From NCBI GenBank assembly GCA_035259385.1, contig DATFWL010000194.1, positions 1 to 64,000 of the forward strand: a stretch of 64,000 nt of DNA. Direction: 5' to 3'. Source of the stretch: QHWK01 sp035259385. GTDB lineage: Bacteria > Acidobacteriota > Vicinamibacteria > Vicinamibacterales > CAVVIG01. Both the position numbers and the translations under genes were made by a program. This document shows, piece by piece, positions 8,907 to 17,054 of the stretch (positions are counted from its first letter, which is position 1; each line of letters begins with the position of its first letter). The notes under the pieces were generated by a model. It saw only the letters and a list, made by a program, of their open reading frames with translations. It was not told where the DNA came from and made no database searches.

Positions 8907-9642
8907 GCTTCCCGGTCGTGCCGGTCGATAGCGCGCCCGACATCGTGCTGTTTGTGCCCGTGGTATTCCCGGTTGTTGCCGTCGTGGTGGTCGTTCCGAT
9001 CGTCGTCGTTCCGGTCGTCGGGATGCTACTCGCCGGCGTGCTGGTCGTCGTGGTCGTACCGGTTGCCGGCGTACCGGTCGTGGTCGGCGGTGGCGTCGGC
9101 GGCGACGTGCTGCGTGCACGGAGACTGTGAACCGCCTGACCGAGGCTCTCGTGATTCCTGACCATCGCGGCCTTGAGATCCGTGAATGGGATGCCCGTCC
9201 GCTGCGACGCGTGCAGCGCGGCGATGAACTGCCCCTGATTCCTGAATCCGCGCGCCGCCTGATCCAGCGTCATGCCCGCGGGCAGCATGGCTTTCACACG
9301 GGCCGCCAGTTGAGGATGAGACTGGATCTTCGTCGCGATTGGCGAACGCGGCGCCGTGGTTGTCGAGTGGGTCGGGCTCATGTGATGTTTCTCGGGCATC
9401 GCGTCGTGATGCGTCGTTTCGCGATGCCTCGCCTCGGGATGCCTCGCCCCAGGATGCTCCGCCTGATGGTGGGTTGTCGGCGCGTGTGATGGAGCGTGCG
9501 TGCCTGCGGCCGGAGCGGTCGGCACGCTGTGCGTCGTGATGTGCGCGGGCGGCGCGGCATGTCCACGGCCCTGACCGGCAACCGCCGCCGTCGCCCACAA
9601 CGCCGCTGCGATCGTCAACCAGGCGATTTTTGCGAGTCGCAT
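8887..9642 (-). CDS. Exported His-rich protein with suspect Thr-rich tail
   Basis: Start at ATG 9642 with GGAGGGG six to seven bases upstream. Residues 1-23 are a Sec signal peptide (MRLAKIAWLTIAAALWATAA). A His/Thr/Ala-rich stretch (residues 30-95, about 20 His) is followed by a compact conserved-looking domain (HPQLAARVKAMLPAGMTLDQ, then GFRNQGQFIAALHASQRTGI). From about residue 175 the protein becomes almost pure Thr/Gly/Pro to residue 251. That tail has poor third-position GC, whereas another frame over the same bases reads a GC3-rich Asp/His/Arg/Asn sequence ending at a TAG near 9026. The tail is therefore probably produced by a frameshift near 9105-9130. The His-rich part could bind metal; function is unknown. 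Confidence 0.72.
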   Translation of the reverse strand: MRLAKIAWLTIAAALWATAAVAGQGRGHAAPPAHITTHSVPTAPAAGTHAPSHAPTTHHQAEHPGARHPEARHRETTHHDAMPEKHHMSPTHSTTTAPRSPIATKIQSHPQLAARVKAMLPAGMTLDQAARGFRNQGQFIAALHASQRTGIPFTDLKAAMVRNHESLGQAVHSLRARSTSPPTPPPTTTGTPATGTTTTTSTPASSIPTTGTTTIGTTTTTATTGNTTGTNSTMSGALSTGTTGKHGRRPR

Positions 9643-9822
9643 ACTCGGCCCCTCCGACCGGCCGAGGGGCAAGGGACATACCAGCTGACGCGGAGACGGC
9701 GAACCGCCGGAAATGCTCCGGCGTTCACCAATCACAGGATTGTCGTTTCAGTTTCGTCGGATCGAATCACCGGCTTGTAGATGAGGACGGAGCGGGCGGC
9801 ACGCGATCGTCATGCGCGCGCG

Positions 9823-11628
9823 TCACCGGCGCCTGAAAACCACCACGCTCCACTGCGGCAGGTTGATGTCGATGTGGCCATCGGACTGCGTCCACGGTTC
9901 GTAAAAGGCGTTGCCGGCGCCGTCCCAGCCGCCGAACGCGCGATCCTGCGTGCAGAGGATCTGCGTCCATTGTCCGAAGCGGCCGCCGGTCGCCACGCCG
10001 TACTGGCGATCGGTGAAGTTCCGATCGCTCAAGTTGACGGCGACCAGCACGACGTTGCCGCCGCTCTCGCGCACGAAGCCGACCACCTGGTTCGCGGCGT
10101 CCTCGTGGGGAATCGACAGCGAATCAGCGCGCAGCGCCGGATTGTCCCAGCGCATCGCGTTGGCCGCCGCAACCAGGCGCCGCATCTCGGCGCCGAGCGG
10201 ATCGTCGACGGCGCTCCAATTGAACCGGTGATCGCCGTTGCGGTCGGTGCCGTCGTGCCAGTAGCCCCACGACACGTACGGCGAGCTCATCAGGCATTCC
10301 GAGCCCATGAACATCATCGGCGTGCACGGCATCGCGACGTTGAGCGCCCAGGCGAGGCGGCATTTCGCACGCGCCGACCAGTTGTCGCGTCCGCCCAGTT
10401 GATCGACGAAATAACGGTGACGCGTGTCCCAGTTGGTGAGGCCGTCTTCAGCGTCGCCGTTGTTCAGATCGCCGATGTCGTCGTGCGAGCCGAGCGTGTA
10501 CTTGACGAGGTTCCACGGATGGTCGTAGCCGTCCCAGCCGAGGAACGACGTCACCTTGTTCAGCGGATCCTGGCCGGCCATCGCGCGCTGACATTCGTGG
10601 TGCGCGTTGGACTGCCAGGTCGCGCAGAACCGTCCGGTGTCGATAATCCACGGATTGTCCGGGAGGTGCTCCGCGATCAGGTACCGGTCCGGGAAGTCGT
10701 CGCGCAGGCGGCCGACCGCCAGCTTCAGGTGGTTGCCGTTGATCTCCGTCGTCGCGTCGAACCGCAGACCGTCCGCGTGATACTGCTCGAGGTACATGCG
10801 GCCGTTCTGATAGAAGAAGTCCTGGACCTCGCGCTTCCACCACGCGGGACCGGTTCCCCAGTCGGTCTGCTGTCCGCCCTCGAAGTAGATGCCGCCCTGG
10901 TTGGTGTAACCGTCGAACTCGTAGAGGATGTTGTCGTCGCTGCCGGCGTGGTTGTAAACGACGTCGATGATCACCGCGAGGCCGACGCGGTGCGCCGCGT
11001 CGACCAGGTGGGCGAGCGTCGCCGGTGATCCGTACGACGACTCGGGCGCGAAGAACGACGCCGGGTTGTAGCCCCACGAGCGGTCCATCGCGTGCTCGTG
11101 CACGGGCATCAGCTCGATGCAGTTGAAACCGAGGCCGCGGATGTAGCCGAGCTTGCCTTCGATTTGGCGGAACGTCGCCCAGGACGTGTTCAGGCCGTCG
11201 TTGAAGCCGGCGAAGCTGCCGACGTGCAGCTCGAAGACGATGAAGTTCTCGAAGCGCGGCGTGACGAAGGGCGCCCACTTGAGACGCTCGGTGGCGGTGA
11301 CGATGGAGGCATTCATCGATGCCGGATCGTCGCGGGTCAGCTGCGAGCTGAACACGTCGCGCGCGGAGGCGTCGAGCGTCTCGAAGGTGTCGGCGCCGTT
11401 GGTGATCCGGAATCGATAGAGCTGCGACTTGCGGACGCCCGCGATGGCGCCGCTCCAGTAGCCGGTGCCGTCGTTCTCGAGATCCGCCGTCGCGATGTCG
11501 AAGCCTTCCTTCCAGAAGGGCTCGTCCTGGACGATCGCCTGGACGGCGGTCGCGTGCGGCGCCCAGACGCGGAAAAAACATCCGTGGCCGGTCAGCCACG
11601 CACCAACGCGCTGCTGCAGATCCAACAT
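9823..11628 (-). CDS. GH13 alpha-amylase-family enzyme, branching-enzyme-like
   Basis: 601 residues from ATG 11628 (an ATG 26 codons upstream is possible). An N-terminal CBM48-like domain (WLTGHGCFFRVWAPHATAVQ) precedes the catalytic barrel, and a beta-sandwich closes the C-terminus. GH13 motifs are present: region I DVVYNHAG (about 223-229), region II GLRFDATTE with the nucleophile Asp about 291, region III IAEHLPD with the acid/base Glu about 320, and region IV GSHDDIGD (about 380-387). Domain order and ELHVGSF/GYIRGLGFNCIELMPVHEH match glycogen branching enzymes and maltooligosyl trehalose trehalohydrolases. There is no signal peptide, so it acts on cytoplasmic alpha-glucan. No glg or tre partner genes lie nearby, so exact specificity is open. 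Confidence 0.88.
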   Translation of the reverse strand: MLDLQQRVGAWLTGHGCFFRVWAPHATAVQAIVQDEPFWKEGFDIATADLENDGTGYWSGAIAGVRKSQLYRFRITNGADTFETLDASARDVFSSQLTRDDPASMNASIVTATERLKWAPFVTPRFENFIVFELHVGSFAGFNDGLNTSWATFRQIEGKLGYIRGLGFNCIELMPVHEHAMDRSWGYNPASFFAPESSYGSPATLAHLVDAAHRVGLAVIIDVVYNHAGSDDNILYEFDGYTNQGGIYFEGGQQTDWGTGPAWWKREVQDFFYQNGRMYLEQYHADGLRFDATTEINGNHLKLAVGRLRDDFPDRYLIAEHLPDNPWIIDTGRFCATWQSNAHHECQRAMAGQDPLNKVTSFLGWDGYDHPWNLVKYTLGSHDDIGDLNNGDAEDGLTNWDTRHRYFVDQLGGRDNWSARAKCRLAWALNVAMPCTPMMFMGSECLMSSPYVSWGYWHDGTDRNGDHRFNWSAVDDPLGAEMRRLVAAANAMRWDNPALRADSLSIPHEDAANQVVGFVRESGGNVVLVAVNLSDRNFTDRQYGVATGGRFGQWTQILCTQDRAFGGWDGAGNAFYEPWTQSDGHIDINLPQWSVVVFRRR

Positions 11629-11716
11629 GTCCCCGGCGATCCTAACGCGCGGTGCCCGCGCCGCGAACGCATCCACAGGGGGGCGGGAACCGTTTTTCCC
11701 GTCCACCGGTGGGCGG

Positions 11717-12760
11717 TCACCGCGAAAAGATGGACTTCGCGATCATCGCGTGCACGCCCTTGGTGCCGTCCACCAGCTGCGTGACGTGCAGGTCCGCCGC
11801 TACCGAGCACAGCACGTAGGCATCGTCGCGCGACAGCTTCTTTTCCGACACGAGGAAGTCAATCATCTCGCGCGTCGCCAGCTTCGCGGCCTCGTCCAGG
11901 TCGGTGTGCAATCCCATCGCGATGTAGTGCGTCGGCGTCTCGGCGCGCGGCCAGCGGAGACGCATTCCCTTCCGCACGGCGATCTGCACCGTGCCGCGCA
12001 GAGAGGTCTCGAGCGCAGTCAGCGTGACCTCACCGTCGCCCTGCATCGCGTGCCCGTCGCCCATCGAGAGCAGCGCGCCAGGCACCTGCACCGGAATGTA
12101 CAGCGTCGATCCGGCGACCAGCTCCTTGTTGTCGAGGTTGCCGGCGTGCGGTCCCGGCGGGCCGCTCGAAATGCGGCCGACCAGCGGATGCGGCGCCACG
12201 CCAATCGACCCCCAAAACGGCGCCAGCTTGAGGGTGACGCCTGGCGCGAACGCAGCCGTCCCCGCCCGCGGATCAAACCGAACGAGGTGGAAGTTGACGT
12301 ACGGAAAGTCCTCAGGCAGCGTGCCGCCTCCCGGAATGAACCCGCTGACGCCGTAAGGGTGCAGGAATTCGAACGCGACGATCTTCACTTCGAGGACGTC
12401 GCCCGGCTCGGCGCCTTCGACGTAGATCGGTCCGGTCAGGGGATGCGCGCCGGGCCCGCGCTCGGTCACGGAGCGTTCCACGGCCTTGAGCGCGTCCGGG
12501 ATTTCGTCCTCCTTCACGCCAGCCGCACGCAGCCGCTGCAGTCCGCGCGCGATCATCGCCTCGACGCGGACGGTATCGCCGGAGGCGATGCGCAGCACCG
12601 GCTTCACCGCCGGATCGTAGTAGCCCCAGTGCACGTTCTCCGGCAGCAGCTTGAGATCGTGCGTCCTGGGCGCCTGGGCGATCGCGGCGGCGCCAGCCGC
12701 CAGCAAAGCCGCGATCGCGACCGCGCCGACCGCGCAGCGATTCCACGGTAGCCGTTCCAT
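11717..12760 (-). CDS. Acetamidase/formamidase family protein (exported)
   Basis: This 347-residue protein starts at ATG 12760, which follows GGAAGGGG; the longer frame upstream is antisense shadow. An N-terminal signal peptide (core VGAVAIAALLAAGAAAIA) precedes an FmdA_AmdA domain. Recognisable family features include HWGYYDPAVKPVLRI near the start, TGPIYVEGAEPGDVLEVKI, PHPLVGRISSGPPGPHAGNLDNKEL, and GDGHAMQGDGEV in the middle, which holds the His/Glu cluster of the metal centre. The family hydrolyses short-chain amides such as formamide and acetamide; an exported member probably acts on other small amides. Gene order (next to an exported amidohydrolase on the same strand) fits extracytoplasmic amide turnover. 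Confidence 0.88.
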   Translation of the reverse strand: MERLPWNRCAVGAVAIAALLAAGAAAIAQAPRTHDLKLLPENVHWGYYDPAVKPVLRIASGDTVRVEAMIARGLQRLRAAGVKEDEIPDALKAVERSVTERGPGAHPLTGPIYVEGAEPGDVLEVKIVAFEFLHPYGVSGFIPGGGTLPEDFPYVNFHLVRFDPRAGTAAFAPGVTLKLAPFWGSIGVAPHPLVGRISSGPPGPHAGNLDNKELVAGSTLYIPVQVPGALLSMGDGHAMQGDGEVTLTALETSLRGTVQIAVRKGMRLRWPRAETPTHYIAMGLHTDLDEAAKLATREMIDFLVSEKKLSRDDAYVLCSVAADLHVTQLVDGTKGVHAMIAKSIFSR

Positions 12761-12781
12761 CCGTCGCCCCTTCCGTCCGCA

Positions 12782-12866
12782 GGGGTCGGGAGTCGTTTTT
12801 TCGATCAAAACTCTTCCCGACCCCCTGTGGAAAACCCGATTCCCGCGGAAACGATTCCCGACCCGG
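12782..12866. repeat. Intergenic inverted repeat plus partial second copy
   Basis: Between the amidohydrolase and amidase genes an 18-base arm at 12782-12799 (GGGGTCGGGAGTCGTTTT) faces an 18-base arm at 12807-12824 (AAAACTCTTCCCGACCCC), leaving a 7-base loop. A second half-site (GATTCCCGCGGAAACGATTCCCGACCC in parts, 12839-12865) and two CTGTGGAAAAC/GTGTGGAAAAC direct repeats follow. A related fragment (GCGGGAACCGTTTTTCCCG) sits near 11683-11700, downstream of the amidase gene. This looks like a dispersed palindromic element. It could also act as a terminator for the minus-strand amidohydrolase transcript. Confidence 0.65.
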
Positions 12867-12887
12867 TGTGGAAAACTCCCCGCCGGT

Positions 12888-14270
12888 CTACTGCGACGAC
12901 GGCTTCCCTCTCCACTTCGCCAGCAGCGCGGCGCGATCGAGCTGCCGGCCGCGCAGGTAGACGCTCGCGATCTTGCGCGTGTTGTGAATGTCGTCGAGCG
13001 GGTTCGCGTCGAGGACCACGAAGTCGGCGCTCTTCCCCGCCGCGAGCGTGCCCATGTCGGCAATGCCGAGCAGCCGCGCCGGCGTCGACGTCGCCGCGAC
13101 GATCGCGTCCGACGGCTTCAGTCCAAGCTGCACCCACCTGGCGAGCTCGACGTGATCGCCGGTGCCAAACGTGTGACCAGGATGGATGCCGGTATCGGTG
13201 CCGAGGACGAGGCGGACGCCGGCCCCGATCATCCGCGGGAAGTTGTAGGCCATGATCTCCTCGCGGCGAGCAGCGTTCGGCGACGGCGGCCCGCAGCTCG
13301 GCGCGAGCGGCCGCGCTTCCGTGGTCGCGCGGATCGACGCGACCAGGCTCGCCGGCAGCGCCTCCTCGAAGAACGGATCCCGCTCGCAGACGCCCGGCCG
13401 ATCGCCGAGCCCGATCACCGTCGCCCAGTACGGCTTCTTCTCACGGAGGATCGCGACGAGCTCGTCGTCGATCTTTTCGCCCTGCACCATGTGGACCAGC
13501 ACGTCGGCGCCGGCGCGGACGACCGCCTTCTGATCGGGAAGCGTCGTCGCGTGGGCGTTGACGAGCATCCGATGCTTGTGCGCCTCGTCGATGATCGCCT
13601 CCATCGTCTCCGGCGTCAGCTTCGGGTAGCTGCCACGACGGTCGTCGTACCAGAGCTTCACCTGCGGAATCTTCTGGTCCGCCATCCGGCGCACCGCCGC
13701 GCGCGCCTCCTCCGGCGTCGACACCTCGTTGATCACATGCAGCTTGGTCGTCGCGACGCGCAGCACGGCGTCCGGTCCGCCATTGGGCGGCGCCATGCCC
13801 GGCATGAAAAAGAACCGCGCCGCCGGCGGGAACTTCCCGGCCTGCTGATCCCTCTGGATCTGCAACGACTGCGCGACCGGACTGCTGCCGACCGACTGGG
13901 CAGCGCCGGTTCCGTAGAACGCTTCGCGCTGCAGATGGTCGAGCACGTTCTGGGGCGTGTGATTCTCCGCCGCCCAGCTCGCGTATCCCTCGTAGCCGAT
14001 GTGCACGTGCGCGTTGATCATCGCCGGCATCACGGTCTTGCCGGCGAGGTCGACGTGCGCCGCGCCGGCGGGCGGCCCAACCCGCCCGGCCGGACCGATC
14101 GCGGTGATGCGGCCGTTCTGGACGACGAACGCGCCCGCGTCGACCGACGTGCCGTCTCCAATGAGGAGCCGCGCACCTTCGTAGATGACGGGATTCGCAA
14201 CCTCGCGCGTCTGCAGCGGTGCGAACGCGGTGGTGAGTCCGACGAGGGCGGCAAGCAGGATGTTCTTCAC
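12888..14270 (-). CDS. Exported metal-dependent amidohydrolase
   Basis: 460 residues with an N-terminal signal peptide (MKNILLAALVGLTTAFAPLQ). The amidohydrolase (TIM-barrel) fold is shown by the N-terminal beta-sandwich strand (DLAGKTVMPAMINAHVHIGY, HxH metal site near residue 88), later His residues (VNAHATTLPD, VLVHMVQGEK), the metal Asp in LVLGTDTGIHPGHTFG, and the C-terminal MGTLAAGKSADFVVLDANPL segment that re-enters the sandwich. Relatives include imidazolonepropionase-like and prolidase-like enzymes that are exported in Acidobacteria. The substrate cannot be predicted from sequence. It ends 128 bases before the acetamidase/formamidase gene on the same strand. Confidence 0.88.
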   Translation of the reverse strand: MKNILLAALVGLTTAFAPLQTREVANPVIYEGARLLIGDGTSVDAGAFVVQNGRITAIGPAGRVGPPAGAAHVDLAGKTVMPAMINAHVHIGYEGYASWAAENHTPQNVLDHLQREAFYGTGAAQSVGSSPVAQSLQIQRDQQAGKFPPAARFFFMPGMAPPNGGPDAVLRVATTKLHVINEVSTPEEARAAVRRMADQKIPQVKLWYDDRRGSYPKLTPETMEAIIDEAHKHRMLVNAHATTLPDQKAVVRAGADVLVHMVQGEKIDDELVAILREKKPYWATVIGLGDRPGVCERDPFFEEALPASLVASIRATTEARPLAPSCGPPSPNAARREEIMAYNFPRMIGAGVRLVLGTDTGIHPGHTFGTGDHVELARWVQLGLKPSDAIVAATSTPARLLGIADMGTLAAGKSADFVVLDANPLDDIHNTRKIASVYLRGRQLDRAALLAKWRGKPSSQ

Positions 14271-14351
14271 GGGCGCATCTTACGTCATTGCTTTGCTCAT
14301 GTAGCGCGCCTGTCATCCGGCTGTGCGTCAGCGGCGGTAGACTTGGGCACC

Positions 14352-15509
14352 GTGACGACCATCGCTACCCCGGCAGCCGGCAGCCGCGCAATCGCGCGGG
14401 TGCCCTGGTACCTCTGGTGCGGCGCCCTCGCCGTGACCTCCGCGTACGTCGGCGGCTACTGGGACATCTCGTGGCACCGCTCGATCGGGCGCGACAGCTT
14501 CTGGTCGGCGCCGCACATGGCGATCTACGCGTGCGGCGTGCTCGCCGGCCTCGCCTCGGCCTATTTGATCGTCGCCAGCACCTTCGGGCGCGGCCCGCTG
14601 CGCGACGTCAGCGTCCGCATCTGGGGACTGGCCGCGCCGGCCGGCGCGTTCATCTGCGCGTGGGGTGCCTTCGCGATGCTCGCCTCGGCGCCGTTCGACG
14701 ACTGGTGGCACAACGCCTACGGCCTCGACGTGAAGATCATCAGCCCGCCGCACATGCTGCTCGCCGGCGGCTTCTTCGGGATCGAGTTCGGGACGGTGCT
14801 CTTGCTGCTGGCGTTCATGAACCGCGCCGGCGAGCGCGTACGCCCGGCGCTGCAGTGGCTGTTCCTCTACGTCGGCGGTGTGGCGCTCTCCGAGTCGATG
14901 CTGATCAAGCTCGAATACATCGCGCGCCCCGACATGCATGGCGCGCTCTTTTTCATCGTCGTGTCGCTGGGGACGCCGGCAATCCTGATGGCGATTGCGA
15001 TCGCCTCGGAGCGCCGCTGGGCGTGCACGATCGTCACCGCAGTGTACACGGCGTTCGGTGTCGGATTCCTGTGGCTGCTGCCGCTCTTTCCGGCGCAGCC
15101 GAAGCTGGGGCCGGTCTATCACGAGGTGACGCACTTCATCCCGTGGGAATTCCCGCTCCTGATCATCGTCCCGGCGTTCGCCGTGGATCTGTTGCTCCAG
15201 CGCACCAGCCGCTGGCGGCCGCTGACGCGCGCGCTGGCCGCCGGTCTCGTCTACCTGATCGTGTTCGCGGCAGTGCAGTGGCCGTTCGCCAGCTTCCTCA
15301 TGGCGCCGGCGGCGCGGAACTGGTTCTTCGGCACGCACTACTTCGACTACGGCACGCCGCCGGGCTCGCTCTACGCGCGCTTCCAGTTCGCCAACCCCGG
15401 CACCGCGGCGCAGTTCGCGCGCGGCATGGCGATCGCCGCGCTGATCTCGTGCCTGATGATGTGGATCGGTCTGCACGTCGGCCGCGCCATGCAGAGAGTC
15501 CGGCGGTGA
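14352..15509 (+). CDS. His-bearing multi-pass membrane protein
   Basis: 385 residues from GTG 14352; an open frame extends far upstream but overlaps the oppositely oriented amidohydrolase and is not used. There are about nine hydrophobic helices. Several helices or helix ends carry His with aromatic partners: WDISWHRSIGRDSFWSAPHM, DDWWHNAYGLDVKIISPPHML, PVYHEVTHFIPWEFP. Such paired His residues in membrane segments suggest metal or haem binding. The next gene starts at a GTGA overlap (15506-15509) and encodes an exported His-rich protein, so the two are translationally coupled and probably form one system. No named family was recognised; a copper-related function is inferred from the partner. 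Confidence 0.8.
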   Translation: MTTIATPAAGSRAIARVPWYLWCGALAVTSAYVGGYWDISWHRSIGRDSFWSAPHMAIYACGVLAGLASAYLIVASTFGRGPLRDVSVRIWGLAAPAGAFICAWGAFAMLASAPFDDWWHNAYGLDVKIISPPHMLLAGGFFGIEFGTVLLLLAFMNRAGERVRPALQWLFLYVGGVALSESMLIKLEYIARPDMHGALFFIVVSLGTPAILMAIAIASERRWACTIVTAVYTAFGVGFLWLLPLFPAQPKLGPVYHEVTHFIPWEFPLLIIVPAFAVDLLLQRTSRWRPLTRALAAGLVYLIVFAAVQWPFASFLMAPAARNWFFGTHYFDYGTPPGSLYARFQFANPGTAAQFARGMAIAALISCLMMWIGLHVGRAMQRVRR

Positions 15510-16936
15510 AACGGACGCTGGCGGCCGCCGCTCTGCTGCTCGCGTGGCCGGCGGTCGCGGCGGCGCACGTCGGCAGCCCCGACGTGTTCCTCGATGCGCA
15601 GGCGGGGCCGTATCGCGTGCTCATCACGGTGCGTCCGCCGCACGCGATTCCGGGCGTCGCCGACGTCGAAGTGCAGTCGCCGGCGAACGAGCTGAGCCGC
15701 GTGCAGATCGTGCCGCTGCCGCTGACCGGCCCTGGCGCGCAGTTCGCGCCGACAGCCGACCTCGCCGTCCGTGCCGCCAACATCCCCTCGCTCTTCACCG
15801 GGCACCTCTGGATGATGACCGCAGGCTCGTGGCAGGTGCGTGTCACCGTCCACGGGAATCGCGGCGACGGCACGATCTCCGTGCCGGTGCCGACCTTGCC
15901 GCAGACCACGCTCGCGATGACGACGCCGCTGCGAGTGCTGCTGGCGACGTTCATGCTGCTGCTCTGCGGCGGCTTCGTCGCGATTGCGTCGGCGATTGCG
16001 CGCGAGGGCCGGCTGGGCGCGGGCGAAACGCCAGGGCCGGCGGCTGTGCGCCGCGGCCGCATCGCCGGCACCGTGGCGGTGCTGCTCACGATCGCCGTGG
16101 TGCTGCTCGGCAACTGGTGGTGGGCCGCCGAGGCGTCCGCGTACGCGAGATATGTCTACAAGCCGCTCGAGACGATGCCCTCGCTCGCCGCCGACGGACG
16201 ACTGACCCTGACGCTGCGCGATCCCGGCTGGATCGCCAGCCGCCGCATCGACGACTTCGTGCCCGATCACGATCACCTGATGCACCTGTTCGTCGTGTCG
16301 CCGTCGCTCGACCGCTTCTACCATCTGCATCCGAGGCGGGTGGAGCCGGGTGCGTTCGCGCAGCCGCTGCCGGATCTGCCAGCCGGCGAGTACGAGTTGT
16401 TTGGCGATCTCGTGCACGCGACCGGCGTTCCGGAAACCGTGACCGGCCGCTTCACGACTGCAGGAGTGGCTGGCCGTCTGATCGACGGCGACGACAGCGA
16501 GTGGGCAGGAGGCAGGGAATCGGTCGGAGCAGGGCTGACGCGGACGGTCAAAGATGGTCGCATCGTATGGGACTACGACGGCATGCCGATCGCTGCTCGC
16601 AAGCTGACGGTGTTCGCGTTCCGGATCGAGAACACGGACGGATCGCCCGCCGACGATCTCGAGCTCTACATGGGCATGCCCGGCCACGCTGTGTTCGTGA
16701 AGCGCGACCGCCGCGTCTTCGCACACGTGCATCCGGCCGGCTCGGCGCCGATGGCCGCGATGCAGATCGCCGCCGGCACGATCGCGACGACGCCGCACAA
16801 TCACGTCGCGGCGCTTCCGCCGGCGGTCTCGTTCCCGTACGGATTTCCGGAATCCGGCGACTACCGCATCTTCGTGCAGGTGAAACGGCGAGGCGTCGTG
16901 CAAACGGCGGCATTTGACGCCACCGTCAGCCGGTGA
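15506..16936 (+). CDS. Membrane-anchored His-rich protein, candidate copper binder
   Basis: 476 residues from GTG 15506, overlapping the previous stop. A signal peptide (MKRTLAAAALLLAWPAVAAA) should be cleaved just before His, giving a mature protein that begins HVGSPDVFLD. A free N-terminal His is the first ligand of the copper 'histidine brace' in CopC-, YcnI- and LPMO-type proteins. A first soluble domain (to about residue 145) is followed by two membrane helices (about 150-175 and 188-210) and a large outer domain rich in His and Met: DHDHLMHLFVVS, FYHLHP, LVHATG, LYMGMPGHAVF, VFAHVHPAG. The arrangement suggests periplasmic metal capture coupled to the partner membrane protein. Biochemical role is inference. 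Confidence 0.8.
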   Translation: MKRTLAAAALLLAWPAVAAAHVGSPDVFLDAQAGPYRVLITVRPPHAIPGVADVEVQSPANELSRVQIVPLPLTGPGAQFAPTADLAVRAANIPSLFTGHLWMMTAGSWQVRVTVHGNRGDGTISVPVPTLPQTTLAMTTPLRVLLATFMLLLCGGFVAIASAIAREGRLGAGETPGPAAVRRGRIAGTVAVLLTIAVVLLGNWWWAAEASAYARYVYKPLETMPSLAADGRLTLTLRDPGWIASRRIDDFVPDHDHLMHLFVVSPSLDRFYHLHPRRVEPGAFAQPLPDLPAGEYELFGDLVHATGVPETVTGRFTTAGVAGRLIDGDDSEWAGGRESVGAGLTRTVKDGRIVWDYDGMPIAARKLTVFAFRIENTDGSPADDLELYMGMPGHAVFVKRDRRVFAHVHPAGSAPMAAMQIAAGTIATTPHNHVAALPPAVSFPYGFPESGDYRIFVQVKRRGVVQTAAFDATVSR

Positions 16937-17054
16937 CGCGTCACGCCGCGTTCGAGTACGGCCGTTCCTCACCAGACGCTGCTTGAAAAAAGCGCGGTCG
17001 TCCTTCACCCGCCGGGATCGTAGTACTATCGCCGGCCACATACGAGGAGGGCCT

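Noticed and set aside
8774..9130. Plus-strand frame rich in Val (poly-V-like) that looks like a membrane protein
   Set aside because: It is the antisense of the repetitive Asp/His/Thr-coding tail of the minus-strand gene; hydrophobicity is a by-product of GTC/GTG complementing GAC/CAC.
11629..11706. 26-residue N-terminal extension of the GH13 enzyme
   Set aside because: The segment is Arg/Ala-rich and unlike family N-termini; ATG 11628 lies right before the recognisable CBM48-like domain. It remains possible.
12651..14351. Long plus-strand open frame continuing into the membrane protein gene
   Set aside because: Its first 1.7 kb is antisense to a well-supported amidohydrolase and codes for Arg/Ala/His-rich low-complexity sequence; only the part from 14352 has membrane helices and sensible codon use.
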